Assembly (NCBI RefSeq): GCF_905171765.1
Contig: NC_053391.1
Location: 264,720,460-264,784,459, forward strand
DNA from: Bufo bufo
Lineage: Eukaryota > Chordata > Amphibia > Anura > Bufonidae
Direction of reading: 5' to 3'
Length of the DNA stretch: 64,000 nucleotides
Position numbers and translations under genes: made by a program. Position 1 is the first letter of the stretch, and every line of letters begins with the position of its first letter. A model generated the notes under the pieces. It had not been told where the DNA came from, made no database searches, and worked only from the letters and a program-made list of their open reading frames with translations. This document shows, in pieces, positions 33,685-43,280 of the stretch.

Positions 33685-34270
33685 AAATGTCTGAATGGAG
33701 CCTTACAGGGGGGTGATCAATCACAGGGGGGTGATCAATCACAGGGGGTGATCAGGGAGTCTATATGGGGTGATCACCCCCCTATAAGGCTCCATTCAGA
33801 TGTCCGTATGTGTTTTGCGGATCCGATCCATGTATCCGTGGATCCGTAAAAAACATACGGACGTCTGAATGCAGCCTTACAGGGGGGTGATCAATGACAG
33901 GGGGGTGATCAGGGAGTCTATATGGGGTGATCACCCCCCTGTAAGGCTCCATTCAGACGTCTGTATGTGTTTTGCGGATCCGATCCATGTATCCGTGGAT
34001 CCGTAAAAAACATACGGACATCTGAATGGAGCCTTACAGGGGAGTGATCAATGACAGGGGGGTGATCAATGACAGGGGGGTGATCAGGGAGTCTATATGG
34101 GGTGATCACCCCCTTCATTGATCACCCCCCTGTAAGGCTCCATTCAGACGTCCGTATGTGCTTTGCGGATCCGATCCATGTATCAGTGGATCCGTAAAAT
34201 CATGCGGACGTCTGAATGGAGCCTTACAGGGGGGTGATCAATGACAGGGGGGTGATCAGGGAGTCTATAT
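33685..34270. repeat. Triplicated GATCACCCC / GGATCC hairpin module
   Basis: A unit of about 155-190 bp occurs three times plus a partial copy (starts near 33690, 33864, 34019 and 34209). Each contains CTGAATGGAGCCTTACAG, GGGGGGTGATCA, GGAGTCTATATGGGGTGAT, GTAAGGCTCCATTCAGACGT and GGATCCGATCCATGTATC. Each unit can fold on itself. One equivalent copy is present in copy C at about 28.67-28.86 kb. Confidence 0.8.
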
Positions 34271-34656
34271 GGGGTGATCAGGGGTGAATAAGGGGTTAAT
34301 AAGTGACACGGGGGGGGGTGTAGTGTAGTGGTGATTGGTGCTACATATTACTGAGCTGCCTGTGTCCTCTGGTGGTCGATGCCAACAAAAGGGACCACCA
34401 GAGGACCAGGTAGCAGATATATTAGATGCAGTTATCAAAACAGCGTCTAATATACCTGTTAGGGGTTAAAAAAAAAAATCGCATCTACAGCTTGCCAGCG
34501 GACGATCGCCGCTGGCAGGCTGGAGATCCACTCGCTTGCCTGTGTGCGCGCGTTCACAGGAAATCTCGCGTTTCGTGAGATGACGCACGGATGCGTCCAG
34601 GAGGAATGAATCAACCACCTTCCGGACGCATCCGTGCGGTCGGGAGGTGGTTTTAA

Positions 34657-35393
34657 AGGGCTTCTGTCACTCCACTAAACCTTTTTTTTTTGCTTACTTA
34701 TAATCCCCACACTGCGATTTATGCCTACATAATCAAATTAATCATTTTGGCCCTGTAGATTTTGTTTAAAACATGCTTTTAAAATATGCAAATTACCTTG
34801 CTACCAGCAAGTAGAGCGGCTACTTGCTGGTAGCAGCCGCATCCTCCAATCCTAAAGACGCCCCCTCCGCATTGTGATTGACAGGGCCAGCGGACGGGAT
34901 CTTTCTCTGCTGGCTTTGCCTGTTAGCATTCAAAATCTGGCGCCTGCGCCGCGGCCGTACCTGTCTTTAATCGGCGCAGGCGCACTGAGAGGCGGCCGCT
35001 CGATCCTCAATGCGCCTGCGCCGGGTGTAGATGTGACGTCATCGGCGCAGGCGCATTGAGGATGGAGCGGCCGAGCAAGCGGCCGCCTCTCAGTGCGCCT
35101 GCGCCGATTGAAGAATGCTAGCAGGCAAAGCCAGCAGAGAACGATTCCGTTCCCTGGCCCTGTCAATCACAATGCGGAGGGGGCGTCTTTAGGATCGGAG
35201 GATGCGGCTGCTACCAGCAAGTAGCCCCCCTACTTGCTGGTAGCAAGGTAATTTGCATATTTTAAAAGCATGTTTTAAACAAAATCTACAGGACCAAAAT
35301 TATTAATTTGATTATGTAGGCATAAATCGCAGTGTGGGGATTATAAGTAAGCAAAAAAAAATAAAAAAGGCTTAGTGGGGTGACTGAAGCCCT
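34657..35393. mobile_element. Palindromic MITE, TTAA-flanked
   Basis: TTAA occurs at 34653-34656 and 35394-35397. Ends are AGGGCTTCTGTCAC and, inverted, GTGACTGAAGCCCT. The two arms are close reverse complements over most of the length (TACTTGCTGGTAGC, CCCCCTCCGCATTGTGATTG, GGCGCAGGCGCACTGAG), with the turn near 35030. A one-stem fold of about 340 bp per arm is possible. It abuts the right end of copy B. Confidence 0.85.
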
Positions 35394-35604
35394 TTAAAGG
35401 TAGGAATATTCATATGCTGGATACCTAGGCCCTTATATCCCTATAAGACTCTGGAATGAGGTTAGGACCAGAGACAACCCATTCCTCCCCAGATGGACGA
35501 ATGGAAGTCTCTGTCTCAGGGCAGATAAAATCAACAGGGAATATAACAAACGCAATACAATAAGAAAATGATGATTACACTTACCGGTAATCGGATTTTC
35601 CTGA

Positions 35605-35696
35605 CCCCACGACAGCACCTTAGAGAGAGATGGCTCCGCCCCAGGACAGGAAACCTGCAGCATAAAAAGGTGGAGCCGCTCTCCCACCTCAGTGAG
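35605..35696. repeat. DIRS inverted terminal repeat (3' side)
   Basis: From CCCCACGACAGCACCTTAG to CTCTCCCACCTCAGTGAG. It is the reverse complement of 40749-40840 with essentially no mismatches seen. Outside it, 35567-35604 is unique to this end and is complemented in the internal region at 35834-35873. Confidence 0.88.
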
Positions 35697-35819
35697 TTTC
35701 CAGAGCATGAGAGGGACTCCCCCTTACGTTAGTTCAGTTTAACATTCTTCTTTTTTTTTTTTTTTTTTTTGCAACACCCGTGAACACACAGACTTACACC
35801 AACAGGGAGGGAATAAAGA

Positions 35820-35900
35820 GGTGCTGTCGTGGGGTCAGGAAAATCCGATTACCGGTAAGTGTAATCATCATTTTTCCCCTCCCCCACGACAGCACCTTAG
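35820..35900. repeat. DIRS internal complementary region
   Basis: GTGCTGTCGTGGGGTCAGG through GTAATCATCA is the complement of the left end. It then runs directly into TTTTTCCCCTCCCCCACGAC, the complement of the right end. The two outer ends are thus joined head to tail here, the arrangement that lets DIRS cDNA circularise. It overlaps the last codons and stop of the recombinase frame. Confidence 0.88.
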
Positions 35901-35909
35901 AGAGAGATT

Positions 35910-36960
35910 TCAGAGATCAGCCTCAGGGTGGGAAACAGTACTCAAGACTTTTGTACCAAAGAGAAGGTCAGAAATAGAGTCAAGTTGAAGCCTATAGTGT
36001 TTATAGAAAGTGGACGGAGAAGACCAGGTGGCAGCCCGACAGATCTGTTCAATGGATACGCTGGCCCTCTCAGCCCAAGAAGTGGACACCGCCCTCGTGG
36101 AGTGAGCCCTCACAGAAATAGGGGGAGACACACCGGATACTGAATACGCCAAGGATATAGCTTCTCTGATCCAGCGGGCAATAGATGCCTTAGAGGCAGT
36201 ATTACCTTTCCTAGCCCCGCCGAACAGAACAAATAAGGCAGAAGACTTCCTCCAGTCCTTAGTCACCTCCAGGTACTGCAAAATACACCTCCTGACATCG
36301 AGGGAATGCATCTCCTTCTCTCTGTCATCTTTTGGTTCTGAAAAGAAAGCTGGAAGAGCTACCTCCTGACCCCTATTAGTCCTAGAAGGAACCTTCGGCA
36401 TAAAGGCGGGATCTGGTCTGAGAACTACCCTGTCTTCTCTGATGGACATGAAAGGGGGGTTAATGGAGAGGGCCTGAATCCCCCCAACCCTTCTGGCTGA
36501 CGTTAAGGCTACCAGCAAAACTAGTTTAAGGGAAAGCACTTTAATTGAGCAAGAGACTAGAGGTTCAAAGGGATGTTTAGTTAGGGCATTTAACACCAAG
36601 TTAAGGTCCCAAGGAGGAAATCTAGGGCCTGCTACTGGCGTAATCCTATCTACTGCCTTAAAAAACCGAACAATCCAAGGGTCCATGGCTAAACTCCTTC
36701 TCCCTAAGACCGATAAAGCTGACACCTGCACTTTTAATGTACTTTTTGCCAACCCTAGGGACAATCCCCTCTGTAGAAAATCCAACACCTGAACCACTGA
36801 AAATTCTAATGGCCAGGAAACACTTTCTGTGCCTATAAAGGATAGGAACTTCCTCCATACCCGTGCATAAATAATATTCGTCACCTCCTTTCTACTTTTC
36901 ATCAGAGTGGAAATGACCTCCTTAGAGAATCCCTGACTGGCTAAAAATGACCTCTCAAAT
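35910..36960 (-). CDS. DIRS tyrosine recombinase
   Basis: About 347 residues form the phage-integrase-like recombinase that inserts the circular cDNA. An N-terminal SAM-like core-binding part (ARVWRKFLSFI, LAKSTLKVQVSALSVL) precedes the catalytic domain. The catalytic Arg is in LTSARRVGGIQAL. The box-II His and Arg are in VRAHSTRAVSTSWAE, and the nucleophilic Tyr is probably in STFYKHYRL. The frame stays open to 35910. Upstream it runs, without a stop, into an out-of-frame reading of the RNase H region and then into the N-terminal RT. This long 1052-codon reading is thus not one natural protein. The natural start lies somewhere in the overlap with the RT/RNase H frame. Confidence 0.85.
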
Positions 36961-39065
36961 TCCACGCCGAAAGATGCAGAGACTCTACCTCCGGGTGGAA
37001 TACTGGACCCTGTGACAATAGGTCCGGAATTCCCGGCAGGATCCATGGATCCGAAACCGACATGGCCCTCAACAGGGAAAACCACGCCCTTTTCGGCCAG
37101 AAGGGAGCTATCAGAATCACTCTCGCCCTTTCGTATCTGATCTTCCTTATCACTAACGGAATCATTTGTAGCGGGGGAAAGGCATAACCTAGCGGGAAGT
37201 CCCATCTCTGGAGGAAGGCGTCCACCCCAGATGGGCACTCTTTTGGACTGAGGGAGAAGAACTCCGGCACCTTTCTGTTCTCCCTTGTGGCAAACATGTC
37301 TACCGAAGGCAGACCCCATAAATCTACTATCTGGGAGAATATCTTTGGACTTAGTGACCACTCCCCCTGACGTAGCCTGTGGCGACTCAGGAAGTCTGCC
37401 TGAAAATTCTCGACCCCTCGAATATGAATGGCCGAGAGATGAAGCACTTTCTCCTCTATTTCCTCGAAAATCCATCTTGTCTCCTTCTGTAAGGAATCTG
37501 ACCTGGTTCCTCCCTGATGATTGAGATATGAGACCACTGTCCGATTGTCGGACATCACCCTCACATGTCTGTTCTGTATCATAGGAAGAACTGCCCTCAA
37601 GGCCAACAAAACAGCTCTCAGCTCCTTTCGATTTGACGAGAACAGCTTCTGACCCTGGGACCACTCTCCCTGAAAGATCTGATCCTCCACGTGAGCCCCC
37701 CATCCCCAGGGGCTGGCGTCCGTAGTCACAACTACCGGTTCCGGAAAGGACCAGGGAAGTCCCTGAGTCAGATTCTCTTCTTCTTTCCACCAATTTAGGG
37801 ATGAAAGAGTTACGTCGGACAAACTTATAACTGACTCCAGAGACGTCCCTGCTCGCCTTGCGGCAGCCAAAATCTCTCCCTGTAACTGGCGAGAGTGTCG
37901 CTGCGCCCACTGGACTGCTGGCATGCAGGATGTTAAGACTCCTAACAGGGACATAGCTTTCCTTATAGACAGGGTTCCTCCTGACTGAACCCGCCGAACT
38001 ACTCCCTGAATCCTGGCTACCTTCTCCTCTGTGAGGAAAGTTTTCTCCAGCCTGGAATTTAAAACCAGACCCAAGAAAACCTGGCTTGATGATGGCTCCA
38101 TCCTGGACTTCTGGGTATTCAAAAGCCACCCCAGGGACTGAAGTACCTCCATCACCCGATTCAGAGCCCAGACACACTCCGCTTGAGTTTGGGCCACCAC
38201 CAGAAAGTCGTCCCAAGTAAGGCAGAAATGTGATGTTCTCCTTCCTGATGAAGGAGGCCATCTCCGCCACTACCTTCGTAAAGATTCGAGGTGCCATGGA
38301 AAGGCCAAAGGGGAGTGCCTGGAACTGGTAATGAAGAAGCCCAGTCTCGGTTCTTACAGCCACCCGGAGGAATCTCTGGTGATCTGGATGAATCGGAATA
38401 TGATGGTACGCATCTTTTAAATCCAGAACCGCCATATGACAACCCGGAGATAAAAGAAATATTGCTGACCTGATGGTTTCCATCTTGAATTTCCTGGCTT
38501 TCAGGAATTTGTTCAGGTATTTGAGGTTTATTATAGTCCGGTATGACCCATCTGGTTTCTTCACTAGAAACAGGGTGGAATAAAAACCTCTCCCTATCTC
38601 TGACTCTGGGACAGGAAGTAACACTTTTTTGTTTATTAGTTTTTTTATTTCTTGCAGCATAATGATAGAAAACTTTGAAATCACAAATTTTTCTGCGGGG
38701 TATCTCAAAAATTCTAACCTTAGACCTTCCCGCAGAAGACCTATCAACCATCTGCCCGCCATCTTTTCCCAAGCAGGAAGAAAGAATCTTAATCTTCCTC
38801 CTACTGGGATCATGGCGTCATTGCTTTCCTTGTTTTCCCCCACGAGCCGCGGCTGATCTAAACAAAAAGCCCTTACTTCCTGATCTAGGCCTTGCTCCCT
38901 GCTCTCTGTCCCCCGTCTGCTTTTTATTCTGAAATCCACTCGGGTTCCGAAAGGGCCGTCTATATTGCTTAAATTGAGTGAAAGATTCTTGGGGAAACTT
39001 TTTCTTTCTATCTGCCGCTTTTTCGAGTAAGGAGTCAAGTTCAGACCCAAAAAGGAACTGGCCAT
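36941..39065 (-). pseudogene. DIRS reverse transcriptase / RNase H, one-base lesion in the active site
   Basis: The RT part begins near ATG 39065 and overlaps the end of gag by about 250 bp. Fingers/palm motifs are visible: GFYSTLFLVKKPDGSYRTII, VLDLKDAYHHIPI and FQALPFGLSMAPRIF. At 38212-38214 the run CCC (plus strand) puts the frame out by one exactly at the Tyr-x-Asp-Asp catalytic box. The downstream half (38200-36941) is in the next frame. It holds the connection and RNase H domain (TTDASPWGWGAHV, then SSNRKELRAVLLAL, MSDNRTVVSYLN and ADFLSRHRL). The RT of this copy is therefore inactive unless the frame is bypassed. The RNase H residues look intact. Confidence 0.88.
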
Positions 39066-40197
39066 CACAGGGAATGCTACACAATCTCAGCTTGGACGGC
39101 ATATCCCCCCCTTTCCAATTCTTAAGCCACAAAGCACGTCGCGCGGAATTGGAAAGGGATGCGGCTCTCGCTTCCAGCCTCACCGAGTCCACTGCGGCAT
39201 CTGCAATAAAGTCCGCTGCCTTCTGAAAAGTGGGCATAGATGCCAACAATTGCTCTCTAGGGCATTTATCCCTAATCTGCCCCTGTAGCCTATCCAACCA
39301 CAGTGACATAGATCTCGCAACCACTGTGGCGGCTATACTAGGCCTGAAAGCCGCCGCAGAAGATTCCCATGAATTCTTAAGGGCAGAATCTATTCTTTTA
39401 TCTAAGGGATCCCTCAAGAAACCCATGTCCTCAAAGGGCAGAGAGGATTTTTTAGAAATCTTGGAAATGGCTACATCCAGCTTCGGGGCCCTGTCCCAAG
39501 ATGTAGATGCCTCTTCCTCAAAGGGGTACTTCCGCTTAAAGGTTTTAGAAATAAACGGTTTTTTATCCGGTTTTTTCCATTCTTTTTCTATCACAGCTGA
39601 GACCGATTTATGGACAGGGAAACACCTACGCTTCTTTTCCCTAAGTCCCCCAAACACAACATCCTCTACAGATCTATTTTCTCTGGTATCTTCCAATTCC
39701 AGGGTAGATCGGATAACCTTTAACAATTTGTCCGTATCTTCTGCCGGAAAAAGGAACTTTCCTTCTTTGGTGTCATCCTCCGAAGAGAAGGAATCATTAG
39801 AGTCCTCATCCCCGGAGAGAGAGCCACTATCTTCCGATTCCACGTCGGACTCCTGTCTCACTTCTCTTCTTCTCTTCCTACCGGCTTTCAAGGAATTTTT
39901 GACTTCGGACATAATAGACTTAATGTCTTTTAGAAGACTCGGAGTCTCCTCGGCCACTGTCTTCTCAATGCACTGCTGACAGAGCTTCTTAGCATAAGAA
40001 GAAGACAGCGAGCACTTGCAGATAGGGCATTCCTTGTTCTTTTTCTTTGTCGCCACCTTCTTAGGCACCGTCTAAGAAAAATGGAATATACCCAATCTAA
40101 GTAACAGCCTAGACCCTGAAAGGAGCGAGAATAGGACTCACAATACCGGCGGCAAGATTTCAATATCTGCACATTCAGATCTCCCTTCTTCATCCAT
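38818..40197 (-). CDS. DIRS Gag-like protein, probably with a short 5' intron
   Basis: The main frame (40068-38818, 416 codons) opens with GTG and has an in-frame TAG just upstream. That TAG is part of TTTTTCTTAG|ACG, a good 3' splice site at 40072. Upstream, ATG at 40197 opens 17 codons (MDEEGRSECADIEILPP) ending at CCG|GTATTG (40147/40146). Removing 75 nt keeps phase. Features of the protein are a Cys cluster at residues 14-33 (CPIC, CQQC), the basic run GRKRRREVR, an acidic Ser/Asp/Glu stretch, and a C-terminal Arg/Gly-rich tail ending near GGKQGKQ. It should package the RNA. A second possible intron, 40211-40260, lies in the leader. Confidence 0.75.
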
Positions 40198-40210
40198 AAT
40201 GAAAGGTAAC

Positions 40211-40760
40211 CTGCAAAAATATTGCACAGGTTATCTACTGCCACCAAGAATTCCTCTCACCTGAGAGATACATAGTTACTGCAAACCTCTCCACGCCAAG
40301 ATAGCCCAGGAACTTGGTCCACTTCAGGCACACCGAAAACAGACAACGGCGTCCAATAACTCCAGCACCCTCATACCTGTATGTAGTTGGTTTTTAAAAC
40401 TGCCGGGCAGCCGAACTTCCGGTCACCTGACCGGAAGCGCACGGCCGTGGAACGCATGGCACTTCCTGTCCAGACGCCACCCACCAGCGTCTACATCCGG
40501 TGGCGTCCTGGCTGGTTTGCAGCAATACTGGGGCCTTCTGGCCACCCTAGATCCGTTGGTGCGGTCCTCCTCGTCTGAGGGACCAGCACCTTCTGCCCTT
40601 GTGACCCGGGATCTTCTCACCGGTATCCTGCCCCCGACGCCTGTGGGGATGATCGGACAGGTAAACAAGCCGCCTCCAACCCTCCGGCATCTACCGGGAC
40701 TTCCAGGTCAGGACGACAACTGCAGGCTCCCGTACCAGGACAGGAAACCTCACTGAGGTG
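40211..40760 (-). other. DIRS 5' leader
   Basis: Between the 5' terminal repeat and gag. It is GC rich (40400-40700) with no supported gene. CTCAG|GTGAGA at 40261/40260 and TTTTTGCAG|GTTACC at 40211 could define a 50-nt intron, short for a vertebrate. Confidence 0.4.
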
Positions 40761-40840
40761 GGAGAGCGGCTCCACCTTTTTATGCTGCAGGTTTCCTGTC
40801 CTGGGGCGGAGCCATCTCTCTCTAAGGTGCTGTCGTGGGG
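40745..40840. repeat. DIRS inverted terminal repeat (5' side)
   Basis: The reverse complement of 35605-35696. The terminal GAGGGGAAAAAT (40841-40852) is complemented by ATTTTTCCCCTC in the internal region (35869-35880). Confidence 0.88.
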
Positions 40841-40852
40841 GAGGGGAAAAAT

Positions 40853-42360
40853 ACAAACTTAGCTGAAAGTAGAAAACTGGCAACTCCAGAAGCATCACAG
40901 ATTACAACCAACCAGCTAGTTAGAAGTCAGGAAGAAAATCTATAAACCGCACTTCCAAGAGTGGGAAGCCGCTACTTATGGGAAAGGTGATTTACCAACA
41001 AGCAACACCTGAAGCAAGGGGTGTGGCATTCACCAAAACACAGACACAGCAAGATCCACGGGAAACTTGACAATATAACCCACGAGTTGTCAGTCTCTCC
41101 GATCTCCTGGTACCTGCCACGGGAACGTCCGTGACACTATCAGAGGAAACAGCTTGGCAGGGAGATATCATTCTTAACTGTAGGATGGCGACACAGTTGC
41201 CCACGGCCCTGTTGCCACCCTCAACTTAGCCCTGCCTGAGTGGGTTAAGGGTTAAAAGATAAGATGCTTTTTGCTGACAGACCCCACTATTCGCATAAAG
41301 CAACAAATCTATTACATCGAGGAATAATAAACTTTTCCTTTCTATTTTTAGCCTACAACAAATTACTGGGGCCAATATCCAGACTTACCTTTTAGAGAGT
41401 ACGCGTATAGCTCATCAAAATTCTTCAGAAAGGAACTTTCATATCTTTTACCAGGTATGTGATTTTTTTTTTTCCCCTCTTATTGTTGGTTGTTTGGTAA
41501 AGCATGCATAAAGAAAGTAATGTAGGAAAGTAATTTTTAGCTATGATGGTATTTTTTGTAGGGTAAAATAAAATTATTTATTTTAATTGGGGTCACTTAA
41601 GATCGCTATGACATTTTTTGACATTAAAAATTTGCAAGACATTTTCTTGCGACTTTTTAAACATAACTCCATCCTCACCACTTAGGAGTGGTGGGGGCTG
41701 GGCCAGAGCTCAGAAATTGGCCTCATCTAATTCTTAAATATTTCCGCCTGAAGATGGGCATAAAAGTGGAGTAAAAACGACTCCATTCAGGGTCTGCAGG
41801 CGGCTGGCCTCATCATAAATTAGTAATAGATTTCCTCCACCCGTTCAGGCGCTGTCAAAGCTTGGCATAAAAAAGACTACCTCTGATAGATGACTTCTAA
41901 CATCTATATAGAGTAAGAAGAGAAAATATGACCAAAGTTTCTAAGTGTTATTCTGTTTCTAGTAGATTGTTGAGATGCCATTTATTCCTCTGACCTGTCC
42001 CATAGTTCCCTATCAGGCTGGGACTACATGGTAATCTTGGCCACAACAAGATTGCTGTGTTTCTGTGTAAAAACAAAATTGAATAGGGTCACAAATTGCT
42101 ACGGCCCAAGAAGCACACTGCTGTATTTTTTTTCTGGGGTTGTGATCACTGTAACCCCATTAAGTTCAGTGACTACACTGTCACACAGTGAAGACGTACG
42201 CTAGGGTGCATTGTCAAAGCTGATATGTGAGAATTGTATAGAAGATTCTTGTAGTTATTAAGAGATGCTAGAAAATCAGTATAATAATGAACTGTTTCTG
42301 GACCTTGAACTCTTAAACTAGGCGGTAGACAGCACTGACTTTTCCTTCCAGGATCTATTT
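40853..42360. other. Unassigned non-coding stretch
   Basis: No gene or clear repeat was recognised. It begins with the sequence into which the DIRS inserted. A short dyad-free AT-rich patch follows at 41.4-41.7 kb. Small open frames lack features. Confidence 0.4.
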
Positions 42361-42668
42361 GTTCATATTTATGGTCCCCTCACTCACAGTTAATAATAAT
42401 AATAATAATAATCTTTGTATAGCGCCACTATATACTGCAGCGCTATACAAGTTTACAGGGTTTATGTACAAAACAAAAGATAACACAATGTAACTGGCAT
42501 ATACAACTGAAACACAAGGAGAGAGGGCCCTGCTCACATGAGCTTACAATCTATGAAGAAGTGGCGTTGACACAAAAGGTAGTTGGTTGTGATATGTAGT
42601 AATTGAGCCATTTTTGTACTGAAAGCAGTGATATAGTCCGATCTAGCTTCTGGTGTTATGGACTGATA

Positions 42669-43102
42669 GGTCCCTTTCACACAAGCGAGTTTTCCATGCA
42701 GGTGCAATGCGCGACATAAACGTATAGCACCTGCACTGAATCCTGACCACGTACACAGACCCATCAGTTCTGCGTTGCGCGAAAAACGCTGAATTTTCTG
42801 TATTCTGCTTTTTTCACGCAGCCCTGGCCCCATAGAAGTGAATGGGGCTTCAGTGAAAAACGCATTGCATCCGCAAGCAAGTGTGGATTAAATGCATTTT
42901 TTACTGATGGTTGCAAAGAGATGTTGTTTGTAAACCTTCAGTTTTTTATCATGCACGTGAAAAACGCATGAAAATGCATTGCGTCCGCGCGGAAACAACT
43001 GAACGCAATCACAGACAAAACTGACTGAACTTGCTTTCAAAATGGTGCGAGTTTCGCTGAACGCATTCAGATGTAATCCGTCACGGTCATGTGAAAGATG
43101 CC
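42669..43102. mobile_element. Harbinger-like MITE, second copy
   Basis: Ends are GGTCCCTTTCACACAAGCGAG and, inverted, TCATGTGAAAGATGCC, the family of 6637-7530. Flanking trinucleotides are ATA and TTA, a slightly diverged TWA. It interrupts the retroposon tail. Confidence 0.6.
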
Positions 43103-43119
43103 TTAGAAGCTCGAGTTAA

Positions 43120-43160
43120 AGTATGAGGAGTTGGGGGGGGTGGGGGGGGTGGGGTTGGGT
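43120..43160. repeat. G-rich low-complexity run
   Basis: GGGGGGGGTGGGGGGGGTGGGG-type sequence inside the retroposon tail. A G-quadruplex is possible. Confidence 0.6.
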
Positions 43161-43280
43161 TTACTCGGAGAACAGTCAGTTTAGGAAGCATGATAAGCCT
43201 GCCTGAAAAGATGTGTTTTAAAGGCACGTTTGAAGGTAGGGGATATTCTGGGGTAGAGCATTCCAGAGAATAGGTGCAGC

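Larger units (their letters stand above)
28204..34650. mobile_element. TTAA palindromic-module element, copy B, split by an inverted copy
   Basis: The left terminus CCACCTCAGCCCCCTTAG follows TTAA at 28200-28203. The right terminus is GGTCGGGAGGTGG, followed by TT and TTAA. The first 29 bp of this copy (28204-28232) are separated from the rest (from 31302) by the copy at 28237-31301. In copy A (4170 onward) the same sequence is continuous: TTAAACCCCCTTAATGACCA. That shows copy B was interrupted at its internal TTAA. The remaining body (31306-34650) repeats the palindromic modules described for copy A, then GATCACCCC hairpin modules and a GC-rich end (GATCGCCGCTGGCAGGC). Confidence 0.8.
35567..40852 (-). 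mobile_element. DIRS-type tyrosine-recombinase retrotransposon
   Basis: The gene order on the minus strand is gag, RT/RNase H, tyrosine recombinase: the DIRS order, with no integrase or aspartic protease. Inverted terminal repeats and an internal complementary region near 35821-35900 fit DIRS replication through a circle. As expected for recombinase insertion, I see no target duplication. Ends are deduced from the internal complementary region: about 35567 on the left and 40852 on the right, with a few bases of ambiguity. The copy is nearly full length with few lesions. Confidence 0.9.

Noticed and set aside
35910..39068. One 1052-residue DIRS polyprotein
   Set aside because: Its middle third is an out-of-frame reading of the RNase H region. 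The true RT/RNase H continues in the neighbouring frame after a one-base lesion.
40423..40668. 81-residue minus-strand protein in the DIRS leader
   Set aside because: GC-rich leader with no motif; the overlapping frames on both strands look equally open by chance.
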